A stretch of 40,167 nt of DNA from an uncultured Clostridia bacterium (GCA_944392105.1 CALXVM010000018.1:1-40167); one strand, 5' to 3'. Positions 16,527 to 25,379 are shown, counted from the stretch's first letter. Made by a program: numbers and translations. Notes: generated by a model not told the origin, from the sequence alone.

Positions 16527-16885
16527 ATGCAAGAATTAAACTAACTATAAATGGGAATGAAGAAATATTTGCAAATTTAGAAGATAATATTGCAAGTAGA
16601 GAATTTTTAGAGATGTTACCTCTAACACTTACATTTGAAGATTTTAATAATACAGAAAAAATTGCAAATATACCAAGTGAATTAAATGTAGATGGATTAC
16701 CTAGTGGATATACACCATTGGTAGGAGATTTAGCTTATTATGAACCTTGGGGAAATATATCAGTATTTTATGAAGATTTTAGGTATTCAAATTCTTTATA
16801 CAAATTAGGAACATTAGAATCTGGAGCAGATATTTTTGGAAATATGAATGAAGATTTTGAGGTTACTATAGAAAGAGTAAATTAG
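16527..16885 (+). pseudogene. Cyclophilin-like fold protein gene, frameshifted at codon 2-3
   Basis: From 16532 onward one frame encodes a recognisable cyclophilin-like fold protein: IKLTINGNEEIFANLEDN, then FLEMLPLTLTFEDFNNTEKI, SGYTPLVGDLAYYEPWGNIS and SLYKLGTLESGADI. This frame has no start codon at its head: going upstream it meets TAG at 16517. An ATG at 16527 is in another frame, and one extra A within ATGCAAGAATT would join it to the coding frame and give the usual short N-terminus. So the gene appears to carry a one-base deletion at its start. An internal ATG at 16613 leaves 90 residues lacking the first strands. Such genes often sit in oxidoreductase operons, and a monooxygenase fragment follows. 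A sequencing error is possible. Confidence 0.7.
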
Positions 16886-16908
16886 AAATATGTTAAGGAG
16901 AAATTGAT

Positions 16909-17010
16909 ATGAGTCTTACAATAAATATTTATTATACTGGAGAAAATGGTTCAGCAAAGCAATTTGCTGAAGAAATGATAAAAAGCAGCATCTTTTTCAA
17001 AAAATATTGA
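16909..17010 (+). pseudogene. 5' fragment of an antibiotic-biosynthesis-monooxygenase (ABM) domain gene
   Basis: AAGGAG and ATG 16909 begin a frame reading SLTINIYYTGENGSAKQFAEE, which I recognise as the start of small ABM-type (quinol monooxygenase-like) proteins of about 95 residues. After MIKSS the similarity stops, and the frame ends with TGA at 17008-17010 after 33 residues. The remaining two thirds, including the histidine-containing C-terminus, are missing, so a deletion joined this stub to unrelated sequence. It follows the broken cyclophilin-like gene by 23 bp; the two probably belonged to one operon that is decaying. Confidence 0.65.
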
Positions 17011-17088
17011 CAGAGTTTTAGCATAGCGATATATATAAGGTAGCAAACTAAAAAATTGGATAAATTAATTTTTAAGGAGGAATAGATT

Positions 17089-17973
17089 ATGGAAAAAGCA
17101 AAAGTTTATTTTTGTAAGGAGATTACACCAGAAAACATTGTAAAAATGTTTAAAACATTAGGGAAGAAATTACCTGGAAACGTTGCAGTAAAAATGCATT
17201 CAGGAGAAAAGGGAAACCAAAACTATTTAAGACCAGAATTTGTAAAAGATATGATTGATTATGTTAATGGAACAGTTGTTGAATGTAATACAGCATATGA
17301 GGGAGCAAGAAACTATACAGAGAAGCACCTACAACTTATTAAAGAACATGAATGGGATAAATACTTTAAGTTTGATTTATTAGATAGAGAAGGTCCAGAT
17401 TTAGTATTAGATATTCCAAATGGAAAAGTTTTAAAGAAAAACTATGTTGGTAAAAATTTAGCAAATTACGACTCAATGCTTGTATTGTCACATTTTAAAG
17501 GACATGCAATGGGTGGCTATGGAGGAGCTTTAAAACAATTATCAATAGGATGTGGCTCATCAGCAGGAAAAACTTTAATCCATACAGCCGGTGTAACAGA
17601 TGACCAAACTAAATTATTTGATAATTTACCAGAACAGGACAGATTTTTAGAGGCAATGGCAGATGCAGCAGAATCAGTAGTCAACTATTTTAAAGGAAAT
17701 ATGGCATTTATCAATGTTATGAAAAATATATCAAAAGACTGTGATTGTGATGCAAATGCATCGCTACCTTGTATGAAAGATATCGGAATTTTAGCATCTT
17801 TAGATCCGGTTGCAATAGACCAGGCTTGCTTAGACCTTGTATATAATTCAGAAGATCCAGGAAAAGATACTTTAATAAAAAGAATAGAATCTTTACATGG
17901 TGTTCATACAATAGAGGCAGCAGCAGAACTTGGAGTTGGAACAAGAGAATATGAATTAATAAATGTAGATTAA
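17089..17973 (+). CDS. DUF362-domain protein lacking a ferredoxin domain
   Basis: DUF362 proteins are common in anaerobes and often annotated as iron-sulfur cluster proteins; their reaction is unknown. The 294 residues cover the domain: VAVKMHSGEKGNQNYLRPEF near residue 33, LSHFKGHAMGGYGGALKQLS near 133, GCGSSAGK near 155, and LASLDPVAIDQACLDLVY near 237. A cysteine cluster CDCDANASLPC lies near 215-226. The longer relatives carry a C-terminal 2[4Fe-4S] ferredoxin, which is absent here. AAGGAGG precedes the ATG. It stands directly after the broken monooxygenase stub and is followed by a 257-bp gap with a hairpin, so it may be the surviving member of an older redox operon. Confidence 0.85.
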   Translation: MEKAKVYFCKEITPENIVKMFKTLGKKLPGNVAVKMHSGEKGNQNYLRPEFVKDMIDYVNGTVVECNTAYEGARNYTEKHLQLIKEHEWDKYFKFDLLDREGPDLVLDIPNGKVLKKNYVGKNLANYDSMLVLSHFKGHAMGGYGGALKQLSIGCGSSAGKTLIHTAGVTDDQTKLFDNLPEQDRFLEAMADAAESVVNYFKGNMAFINVMKNISKDCDCDANASLPCMKDIGILASLDPVAIDQACLDLVYNSEDPGKDTLIKRIESLHGVHTIEAAAELGVGTREYELINVD

Positions 17974-18069
17974 GATTTTGTCGAATGCATAATAAATATG
18001 CACCAAAAACATTTAAACTAAGAGTTTAATAAAAAAAGTTTATAATAAATGATATAATTTATAAAAAAA

Positions 18070-18118
18070 TTAAACTAATTGTCGGAAATAAATTGATTTT
18101 ATCCTACAATTAGTTTAA
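18070..18118. repeat. 17-bp stem hairpin between DUF362 gene and yebC
   Basis: TTAAACTAATTGTCGGA (18070-18086) matches the reverse complement of 18102-18118 with one mismatch, around a 15-base loop. On the plus strand no T run follows. On the minus strand the hairpin runs into a stretch of seven T residues, so it has the form of a terminator for minus-strand transcription, although no minus-strand gene lies to its right. The rest of 17974-18230 is AT-rich without a gene. Confidence 0.55.
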
Positions 18119-18230
18119 ATATTATTTGGAAGAATAATCTGGAAATTTATAATTTAATAAAAAATACTACACAAATTAATAAAAGTATGATAGAATAACT
18201 TAGAATAAAAATAAAAAGGAGGAATTAACC

Positions 18231-18956
18231 ATGTCAGGACATTCAAAATGGCATAATATTCAAGCAAAAAAAGGAAAAGCAGATGCAGCAAGAGGAAAAA
18301 TATTTACAAAATTAGGAAGAGAATTACTACTAGCAGTAAAGCAAGGTGGACCTGACCCGGCAAGTAATTCCAAATTAAAAGATGTAATTGCAAAATGCAA
18401 GGCAAACAACATGCCAAACGACACAATAAATAACGCAATAAAAAAAGCTTCAGGTGCAGGAAATAGCGAAAACTATGAAGAAATTACATACGAAGGTTAT
18501 GGTGTAGGAGGAGTTGCTCTAATTGTAGAAGCAAGTACAGATAACAAAAATAGAACAGCAGCAGATGTACGTCATGCTTTTGATAGAGCAGGTGGAAACT
18601 TAGGAACATCAGGTTGTGTATCATATTTATTTAGTAAAAAAGGAGTTATAGTAATAGATAAAACTACAACAAACCTATCAGAAGATGACTTAATGATGCT
18701 TGCTTTAGATAATGGAGCAGAGGATTTCCAAGCAAGTGATGAAGTATATGAGATAACAACTTTGCCAGAAGACTTCTCTAGTGTAAGAGAAGCACTAGAA
18801 TCACAAGGAATAGAATTTTTAGAGGCAGAAATTCAAATGGTTCCATCTACATATATTAAACTAGATGAAAAAGATGGAGAAAAAATGCAAAGATTAATAG
18901 ATAACTTAGAAGACTTAGATGACGTAATGAACGTATATCATAACTGGGAAGAATAA
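18231..18956 (+). CDS. yebC: YebC/PmpR-family protein (TACO1 type)
   Basis: YebC proteins were long annotated as transcription regulators; work on the family also links them to translation of difficult (proline-rich) sequences. The 241 residues show the diagnostic N-terminus [20 protein letters not shown] and the following GREL and [15 protein letters not shown] segments, then the alpha/beta domain with [20 protein letters not shown] near residue 85. Length is normal. AAGGAGG lies 9 bases before the ATG. It is monocistronic in appearance: a hairpin-bearing gap precedes it and the next gene is 94 bp away. Confidence 0.97.
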   Translation: MSGHSKWHNIQAKKGKADAARGKIFTKLGRELLLAVKQGGPDPASNSKLKDVIAKCKANNMPNDTINNAIKKASGAGNSENYEEITYEGYGVGGVALIVEASTDNKNRTAADVRHAFDRAGGNLGTSGCVSYLFSKKGVIVIDKTTTNLSEDDLMMLALDNGAEDFQASDEVYEITTLPEDFSSVREALESQGIEFLEAEIQMVPSTYIKLDEKDGEKMQRLIDNLEDLDDVMNVYHNWEE

Positions 18957-19050
18957 TATAAAAGAATATGGTCAGTATTAAATTATATAACGAATAGTAT
19001 TAATTATATGGGATATATTATTTATAATATATTTTAGTGAGGTGTAACAT

Positions 19051-20949
19051 ATGAAAAAACATAAGGGATTAAAAATATTAATAATTGTATTAGTTATTTT
19101 AATAGTTTTAGTTATTGCAACACTGGCATTACTATATGTATTTACAGATTTATTTAAAACAAATAAACAACTATTTGCAAAATATATAGCAAGTATGACA
19201 AATGAAAAAACAGCATTTTTCACGACATCATTACAAGAATACAAAAATAAAAAGCAAATAACACCTTATGAAAATAGTGGAAGTATAACTGCAAACATAA
19301 ATGCATTGCAAACTTCTAATTCTTCTTCGAGCATTGCGACAGATTCTACTGTACAAATAAATAATATGCTTAAATATGGAAATGACACAAGAATAAATTT
19401 TTCAGGCAAAGTGGATGTTGCTAATAATAGAGATGAGCAAGATATAAATATCTTTTATAACAATGATGTTAGCTTACCTTTTAAGTATAAGCATGTAGGA
19501 GATTACTATGCTCTTCAAGCAGATTTTGTATTGCCAAATTATATAGGAATAGAAAACAATAATATTCCAGAATTACTACAAAAACTTGGAATAAATGTAA
19601 CTACATCAGCACAAATTCCATCAAAACTTGAAATCCAAGAATTACAGTCATTACAATTGTCAGAAGAAGAAATCACGCATTTAATTAATAATTATGTTAC
19701 ACCAGTTTTAGAAAGCTTATCAGAAGATAAATTTACTAAAACAAAAAATCAAGATAATTCAGTATCTTATAATATTACTCTTACTATGGAAGAAATAAAG
19801 AATATAGCTATACAAGAGTTACAAACATTAAGCCAAGATACAGTTATAATTAATAAAATCAATAGTATATATCAAGAAATAAGTAATAGCACAGAAAACT
19901 TAATTACATCAGAGATTATAAATAATATTATTGCTAACTTACAAGAATATAATACAGAAGATGGAGAAGTAAGTATAACTATTACACAAATAAATGGAAA
20001 AGTTAATAAAATAGAATTTATTTTTCCAACAAGTGTTTCTACAAATATGAGTTTAGGAACAGAAAACACTACAAATAAAGACATTTACGAAACAACTTTT
20101 ACAATTACCAAAGATGAAACAGCTTCAAATTTAACATATAATATCGAGTTATTATTAGATAATGGAGAACAACAATCCTCAGCGGAAATTGAAATGTCTT
20201 ATAACAATATTAACACAAATAGTGTTGTGGAAAATCATTCTATTACTACAACTATAAATGACATAGTTAATATGAAATATAATTTTTCAAATAATGTTGT
20301 ATTTGCAAATAGTGTAGGAATTGTAGACTTTGATTTAAATAATACAATTATACTAAATAATTATAAGCAAGAAGATATCCAAATCTTTTTAAGTCAATTA
20401 GGACCTATAATAGCTAAAAAGAACGAAGAACAAATGCAAGAAATTGGCTATCCAACCGAATTGATAAACCCTATATTTTTGTGGGTTGCAGGACCTGCTT
20501 TAAGTATATATAGTTACAACATGACATCAGGCGCGTTATTAGAAAACAACAATTTATCTAATATGCAGGTAACTTCATATAATCAACAATTTTTACAATA
20601 TGAAGGAACTAGAACAGGGGCACAAGTAAGGACTTTAGTTAATGTTATTAATACGCACAATACTAGTACAACTAATCCAAGTGAACAAATACAAATTACA
20701 ACAGAAGACTATGGAGAAGGAGGTGCATTGCCAGCACCAACAACTATGCTAGGAAGTAATCAATCTCCTGCACTAGTTACTGGAAAAAACTATAAAGTTA
20801 CATTTGCATATGATCCAACCACAGGATATATAACTGCTTGTGGAATAACAGAAGTAGCAAGTGAAAGTGAAAACAATTCATTAAATGCAATTGTAGATAA
20901 TTCAAGTGTAGTTTCTAACGGTATTGTTAATTCTAGCTTACAAAATTAG
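19051..20949 (+). CDS. Large membrane-anchored surface protein, function unknown
   Basis: I do not recognise the family. The 632-residue chain has one N-terminal membrane helix (about 9-31) with lysines before it, so the rest should lie outside the cell. Residues about 35-480 are rich in Asn, Thr, Ile and Ser, with alternating beta-like stretches and a helical patch (about 190-290). The last 120 residues (from YNQQFLQYEGTRTGAQVRTL near 509) look like a separate small domain ending in a YKVTFAYDPTTGYITACGIT beta hairpin, followed by a polar tail. There is no lipobox, sorting signal or catalytic motif. GAGGTG lies before the ATG. It ends in a strong terminator before spoIIIAA, so it is not part of that operon. 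Confidence 0.8.
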   Translation: MKKHKGLKILIIVLVILIVLVIATLALLYVFTDLFKTNKQLFAKYIASMTNEKTAFFTTSLQEYKNKKQITPYENSGSITANINALQTSNSSSSIATDSTVQINNMLKYGNDTRINFSGKVDVANNRDEQDINIFYNNDVSLPFKYKHVGDYYALQADFVLPNYIGIENNNIPELLQKLGINVTTSAQIPSKLEIQELQSLQLSEEEITHLINNYVTPVLESLSEDKFTKTKNQDNSVSYNITLTMEEIKNIAIQELQTLSQDTVIINKINSIYQEISNSTENLITSEIINNIIANLQEYNTEDGEVSITITQINGKVNKIEFIFPTSVSTNMSLGTENTTNKDIYETTFTITKDETASNLTYNIELLLDNGEQQSSAEIEMSYNNINTNSVVENHSITTTINDIVNMKYNFSNNVVFANSVGIVDFDLNNTIILNNYKQEDIQIFLSQLGPIIAKKNEEQMQEIGYPTELINPIFLWVAGPALSIYSYNMTSGALLENNNLSNMQVTSYNQQFLQYEGTRTGAQVRTLVNVINTHNTSTTNPSEQIQITTEDYGEGGALPAPTTMLGSNQSPALVTGKNYKVTFAYDPTTGYITACGITEVASESENNSLNAIVDNSSVVSNGIVNSSLQN

Positions 20950-21038
20950 AAATTACTTAATTATAAATTGACTAAAATTTATTTAAAGAGTAATAAGCAA
21001 AAAATATATATTAAATTAAATAAATAGTTCTAAAAATA

Positions 21039-21083
21039 AAAACATAGCATATATATTAATATATGACTATGTTTTATTTTTTT
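21039..21083 (+). terminator. Terminator before the spoIIIA operon
   Basis: AAAACATAG (21039-21047) pairs with CTATGTTTT (21067-21075), and CATATAT pairs with ATATATG inside it. A run of T residues (21077-21083) follows. The spoIIIAA ribosome site starts 15 bp later, so the operon's promoter must overlap this hairpin or lie before it; I see no convincing sigma-E match. Confidence 0.85.
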
Positions 21084-21109
21084 ACTTAAAAACTATTGTG
21101 AGGTTAAAA

Positions 21110-22051
21110 ATGGACAACATATTAAGCTTAATAAATTATTTTCCGCTTCAAATAAGAGACAAGATTTTAAAATATAGAGATAAATTTAATATGTTAGAAG
21201 AAATAAGAATAAAAACAAATGTAAATATAATTTTAAAAATCGGACAAGCAGACATAATTGTAGATTATATAACAAATCAAGATGAACTTTTACAAATACT
21301 ACAGACTATATGTGATAACTCAATTTATTCATATCAATCTCAAATATGTAATGGCTATATAACACTTAAAGGTGGGCATAGAGTAGGAATTACAGGAAGT
21401 ACAGTTATAGAAGATGGAAAAGTTAAAAATATTACGTACATATATAGTTTAAACTTTAGAGTGGCAAAGGAAATTATAGGATGTAGTGAAAGTATAATAA
21501 AAGATATACTCAAATTAGAGGAAAACACTATTTATAATACAATTATTGTTTCACCACCAGGAAGAGGAAAAACAACGCTTTTACGAGACATAGTAAGACA
21601 AATAAGCAACGGAATACCTAAATTAGGATTTAAAGGAATTAATGTTGGCGTGGTAGACGAAAGAGATGAAATTTCGGCAATGTATAAGGGAATACCACAA
21701 AACGAAATTGGAATAAGGACAGACGTGCTCTCTAATATTCCAAAGGCAATAGGAATGAAAATGTTAATAAGGTCAATGAACCCAAAAGTTATTGTTGCAG
21801 ACGAAATTGGAACAGAAGATGATGCCAAAGCAATAAACTATGCTGTTTGCTCTGGCGTAAAAGGAATTTTTACAGCTCATGGAGAAAGCATAGAAGATAT
21901 TTTGGTAAATCCTATATTAAGTAAATTGTACAATTTAAATGTGTTTGAACTATTTTTGTTCATTGATGAAAATAGAAATATAAAAAAACATATTTGTAAA
22001 AGAAAAGAGAAAGGAGAGAGTGGCAATACATATAATATGTATGCTGTATAA
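21110..22051 (+). CDS. spoIIIAA: Stage III sporulation protein AA (ATPase)
   Basis: SpoIIIAA is the cytoplasmic ATPase of the SpoIIIA-SpoIIQ feeding channel, made in the mother cell; it resembles type II/IV secretion ATPases. The 313 residues contain the Walker A loop SPPGRGKTTLL (about 147-157), a Walker B strand VIVADEIG (about 226-233), and the N-terminal GGHRVGITGSTVI segment typical of the family. I chose ATG 21110, for which GTGAGG (21098-21103) is the ribosome site; the upstream in-frame GTG lies inside that site. First gene of the complete eight-gene operon, with spoIIIAB 6 bp downstream. Confidence 0.97.
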   Translation: MDNILSLINYFPLQIRDKILKYRDKFNMLEEIRIKTNVNIILKIGQADIIVDYITNQDELLQILQTICDNSIYSYQSQICNGYITLKGGHRVGITGSTVIEDGKVKNITYIYSLNFRVAKEIIGCSESIIKDILKLEENTIYNTIIVSPPGRGKTTLLRDIVRQISNGIPKLGFKGINVGVVDERDEISAMYKGIPQNEIGIRTDVLSNIPKAIGMKMLIRSMNPKVIVADEIGTEDDAKAINYAVCSGVKGIFTAHGESIEDILVNPILSKLYNLNVFELFLFIDENRNIKKHICKRKEKGESGNTYNMYAV

Positions 22052-22057
22052 CGAGAT

Positions 22058-22567
22058 ATGGGTTTGATAAAAATTTTTATTTTTGCAATGATAATAGGAG
22101 CTAGTAGCGTTATAGGTATAATGATTGCAAAAAAATATGCTAATAGAGAATTTGAGTTAAAAGAAATGAAAAATGCATTAAATATGTTTGAAAATAAAAT
22201 AAAATTTACATATGAAGATATTCCAACAGTTTTTAGTGATATATCACAAAAAATATCTGGAAATGTAGGAAAAATTTTTAAGACTGCTTCTATTCAAATG
22301 AAAGATATGCAAGCAGGCATAGCATGGGAATATGCAGTAAACAATACTTGGTCAAATTTTAATAAAGAAGATATAGATATAATTAAAGGACTGGGAAGAA
22401 TGCTTGGAAAAACAGATTTAAATGGTCAAATAAGCGAAATAAATTTAGTAGAAAACTTTATAGATAATCAGCTAGAAGAAGCAAAACTAGAAAAAGAAAA
22501 AAATGCAAAAATGTATAAAACACTTGGGCTTGTTATAGGAATAACTATTGTAATTATCTTAGCTTGA
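22058..22567 (+). CDS. spoIIIAB: Stage III sporulation protein AB
   Basis: SpoIIIAB is a membrane component of the mother-cell-to-forespore channel, related to GspF-type secretion proteins. The 169 residues have an N-terminal helix (about 4-22), a central helical cytoplasmic part containing LGKTDLNGQISEINL near 128, and a C-terminal membrane helix (about 153-169). Start codon follows spoIIIAA by 6 bp, with only a weak ribosome site (AACGAG), which suggests translational coupling. An unusually long gap separates it from spoIIIAC. Confidence 0.93.
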   Translation: MGLIKIFIFAMIIGASSVIGIMIAKKYANREFELKEMKNALNMFENKIKFTYEDIPTVFSDISQKISGNVGKIFKTASIQMKDMQAGIAWEYAVNNTWSNFNKEDIDIIKGLGRMLGKTDLNGQISEINLVENFIDNQLEEAKLEKEKNAKMYKTLGLVIGITIVIILA

Positions 22568-22801
22568 CCAAAATTAAGTAAATTATATTTTATTCTTAAT
22601 TAGATTTAATAAACTACATAAATATTAGTTTTTAAAATTTAAGACTTACAATTTTAAAATATTTTATTAGTATTAATACTTTATTTAAGCGTTTTTAAAC
22701 TTGAATTTACATTAAAGAGGAAGAAAAAATAGTTTGAAAGAAATTGCTTTCATAACTATGTGTGCCCTTTAGAGCAAAGCGAGAAAGGAATGAAATTTAT
22801 T

Positions 22802-22996
22802 ATGGATATAAGCTTATTATTTAAAATAGCTGCAATAGGAATTCTAGTAGCAGTTTTATACCAAGTTTTAGTAAGAGCTGGAAGAGAAGACCAAGCAATG
22901 ATGACAACTTTAGCAGGATTAGTTATAGTTTTAACACTAGTTATAAAAGAGATTAGTACATTATTTACTACAGTTAGAACAATGTTTGGTTTATAG
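22802..22996 (+). CDS. spoIIIAC: Stage III sporulation protein AC
   Basis: SpoIIIAC is a small two-helix membrane protein of the channel. I chose ATG 22802 (MDISLLFKIAAIGILVAVLY), giving 64 residues, the family's usual length; longer in-frame starts would add a polar extension not seen in relatives. AAAGGA at 22784-22789 is the ribosome site with a long spacing of 12. The gap of 234 bp after spoIIIAB is odd for this tightly packed operon; it contains short complementary segments GAAAG, CTTTC and GAAAG (22736, 22747 and 22783), the last overlapping the ribosome site. Confidence 0.93.
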   Translation: MDISLLFKIAAIGILVAVLYQVLVRAGREDQAMMTTLAGLVIVLTLVIKEISTLFTTVRTMFGL

Positions 22997-23020
22997 GTAA
23001 TCCACTTAACAAATACCTAA

Positions 23021-23064
23021 ATTTATATACAAGGAGTTTCGTATATTTATATACGAGAAAATAT
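23021..23064 (+). promoter_or_regulatory. Duplicated, hairpin-containing ribosome-site region of spoIIIAD
   Basis: ATTTATATAC occurs at 23021-23030 and again at 23045-23054, so a unit of about 24 bp seems to have been duplicated. The first copy holds a good ribosome site AAGGAG (23031-23036); the second is degenerate (GAGAAA). Between AAGGAG and the ATG at 23065, TCGTATA (23039-23045) and TATACGA (23050-23056) can pair. Linear spacing is 28 bases; folding leaves about 10. Confidence 0.5.
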
Positions 23065-23451
23065 ATGGACATTATTAAAATTATAGGGGTTGGTTTAATT
23101 GCACTTATAATAATTATAATTGTAAAACAATACAGACCTGAATTTACAATGTATGTTTCTGTAGCTGCTGGAATTATTATTTTACTTTTAGTAATGGACA
23201 AACTTTCTTCAATTATAGACTTATTGACAAATTTAGCAAATAAAACATCTGTAAATAATGAATTTATATTTTTGCTAATTAAAATAACAGGAATTGCTAT
23301 TTTGACAGAGTTCGCTTCAAGTGTATGCAAAGATTCTGGAGAGACTGCAATTGCTTCTAAAGTAGATATGGGAGGAAAAATTATTATAATAGCAATGTCA
23401 ATCCCTATAATAGCAAGTCTTTTAGAAACTATATTAAAAGTTCTTCCTTAA
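23065..23451 (+). CDS. spoIIIAD: Stage III sporulation protein AD
   Basis: SpoIIIAD is an integral membrane protein of the channel. The 128 residues hold about four hydrophobic segments, and the typical NEFIFLLIKITGIAILTEFA and CKDSGETAIASKVDMGGKII stretches are conserved. It starts with ATG 23065 (MDIIKIIGVG). The ribosome site is unusual: see the duplicated region just upstream. It lies 68 bp after spoIIIAC and 40 bp before spoIIIAE. Confidence 0.96.
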   Translation: MDIIKIIGVGLIALIIIIIVKQYRPEFTMYVSVAAGIIILLLVMDKLSSIIDLLTNLANKTSVNNEFIFLLIKITGIAILTEFASSVCKDSGETAIASKVDMGGKIIIIAMSIPIIASLLETILKVLP

Positions 23452-23491
23452 ATAATATATGTCATTAAGAATTTAAAAGATAGGAGTACAA

Positions 23492-24661
23492 ATGAAAAAA
23501 CGAAAATTCTGTCTTAAGTTAATAATATTAACCGTTTTTTTTGTATTTATATGTACTAGCAATACATTAGCAAACGAAACAAGTACAGAAGATATACTGG
23601 AATCTCAGAAAGACTCTTTAAATATAAGTGGCTTTTTAGAAGAAGCAGACAAGTATACATCAGACTTATATGGAGATATGGACGTAGGAGAAATATTTAA
23701 TAAAGCTATAAAAGGAGAAATAGATAATGAAAGCATTATAAAAAGATTTTTAAGTATTATAGGTAAAGAAATTATAGATTGTATAGGAGTGCTAGGAACT
23801 GTAATTGTAATAATTGTTATACACAGCATACTAAAAAGTATTAGCGATGGCTTAGAAAATAAGACAGTTTCGCAAATTGTATACTATGTGCAATACATAT
23901 TAATTGTAACATTAATAATGGTAAATTTTTCAGATGTTATATCAATGGTTAGAAACTCAATTGATAGCCTAGTTGGATTTATGAATAGCTTAATTCCTAT
24001 TCTTATAACTTTAATGTTAACTACCGGAAGTTTTACATCAGCAGGACTGCTAGAACCAATATTACTATTTTTAATAACATTTATAGGCAATTTTATAAAT
24101 ATGATAATTATTCCATTTGTACTTATATCTACAGCATTGGCAATTGTATCAAAAGTTTCAGAAAGAATACAACTAGATAAATTATCAAAATTTTTTAACT
24201 CAGCTGTAATATGGGTTTTAGGAATTGTTCTTACAATATTTGTAGGTCTAGCATCAGTAGAAGGAAGTTTAAGTAGTACTGTAGACGGAGTTACTGCAAA
24301 GACTACAAAAGCAGCTGTCTCAAATTTTATTCCTGTGGTAGGAAAAATTTTAGGAGATGCAGTTGAAACAGTAATAGGATGTGGAGCAATTTTAAAAAAT
24401 GCAGTTGGAATAATTGGCGTTATAGTTGTTATTTCAATATGTATGGCTCCTATAATAAAACTTGCTATACTTATGGGGCTATATTACCTGTGTGCAGCTG
24501 TATGTCAACCTATTGCAGATGGGAAAATAATAAAATTATTAGACCAAATGGGAGATACTTTTAAAATATTATTTGCAATTTTATGTAGTATAAGCATTAT
24601 GCTAATTATTGGAGTTACATTAGTAATAAAAATTTCTAATAGTGGATTAATGTATAGATAA
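23492..24661 (+). CDS. spoIIIAE: Stage III sporulation protein AE
   Basis: SpoIIIAE is the largest membrane component of the channel. The 389 residues start with a signal peptide (KLIILTVFFVFICTSNTLAN), followed by a short extracytoplasmic segment and about seven to eight membrane helices from residue 90 onward. Conserved stretches include LIPILITLMLTTGSFTSAGL near 170 and AVSNFIPVVGKILGDAVETV near 272, typical of the family. TAGGAG precedes the ATG. It is followed by spoIIIAF after 13 bp. Confidence 0.96.
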   Translation: MKKRKFCLKLIILTVFFVFICTSNTLANETSTEDILESQKDSLNISGFLEEADKYTSDLYGDMDVGEIFNKAIKGEIDNESIIKRFLSIIGKEIIDCIGVLGTVIVIIVIHSILKSISDGLENKTVSQIVYYVQYILIVTLIMVNFSDVISMVRNSIDSLVGFMNSLIPILITLMLTTGSFTSAGLLEPILLFLITFIGNFINMIIIPFVLISTALAIVSKVSERIQLDKLSKFFNSAVIWVLGIVLTIFVGLASVEGSLSSTVDGVTAKTTKAAVSNFIPVVGKILGDAVETVIGCGAILKNAVGIIGVIVVISICMAPIIKLAILMGLYYLCAAVCQPIADGKIIKLLDQMGDTFKILFAILCSISIMLIIGVTLVIKISNSGLMYR

Positions 24662-24674
24662 GAACGGAGGAAAA

Positions 24675-25379
24675 ATGATTGAGTGGGTTACAAGTTGGGC
24701 TCAAGGAATAATTATTGCTGTTATTATAGCGACTATTATAGAAATGATTTTGCCAGATGGAAATTGTAAAAAGTACATAAAGGTAGTAATTGGAGTATAT
24801 ATATTGTTTTCAATTATATCTCCAGCTATTACGAAAATTACAGGAAAAGATTTTAACATAAGTGAAGAATTCAATTTAGATAAGTTTTATGCAGAGGCAG
24901 ATAGTAAATCCATATATAATGAATTAAATTCTAATAATTCAAATAATGTTATGGACATTTATATTACAAATTTAAAATCAGACATAACAGCAAAGCTAAA
25001 AAATAAAGGATATGAAGTTATAGATTGTAATATTGAGATAAAAGATGAAGAAACATATGAAATAAGTTCTTTAAATTTAAGTTTAAAAAAGATTAACGAA
25101 AATGATAACAACAAAAATGAAAGTTCAAATAATAATATAAATAAGGTTGAAAGAGTAGAAGAGATAAACGAAATTAGTATTAGCATAGAAGAAAACAACA
25201 AAGAAAATAATGAAAAAGATAGCACAAATACTTCAAGTAGTACGAGCACTTCAAATAATGAAAATAACGAAACAACAAAAAATTATAATACAGATTTAAC
25301 AGCTTATGAAAAAAATAAAGTAAAAGAATATTTAGAATCTACTTATGAGATAAATAAAAATAACATTAGCATAGAATGA
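24675..25379 (+). CDS. spoIIIAF: Stage III sporulation protein AF
   Basis: SpoIIIAF is a membrane protein of the channel with a ring-forming extracytoplasmic domain. Two N-terminal membrane helices (about 8-27 and 36-55; WVTSWAQGIIIAVIIATIIE and VVIGVYILFSIISPAI) are family signatures. The remaining 175 residues include an Asn/Glu-rich low-complexity insert (about 140-205), which makes this copy long at 234 residues. CGGAGG precedes the ATG. Its stop overlaps an upstream in-frame ATG of spoIIIAG. Confidence 0.9.
   Translation: MIEWVTSWAQGIIIAVIIATIIEMILPDGNCKKYIKVVIGVYILFSIISPAITKITGKDFNISEEFNLDKFYAEADSKSIYNELNSNNSNNVMDIYITNLKSDITAKLKNKGYEVIDCNIEIKDEETYEISSLNLSLKKINENDNNKNESSNNNINKVERVEEINEISISIEENNKENNEKDSTNTSSSTSTSNNENNETTKNYNTDLTAYEKNKVKEYLESTYEINKNNISIE

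Noticed and set aside
22734..22772. Leader peptide (TTG start, 12 codons) before spoIIIAC
   Set aside because: The possible ribosome site AAAGAGG is 13 bases away, and nothing in its codons suggests attenuation.
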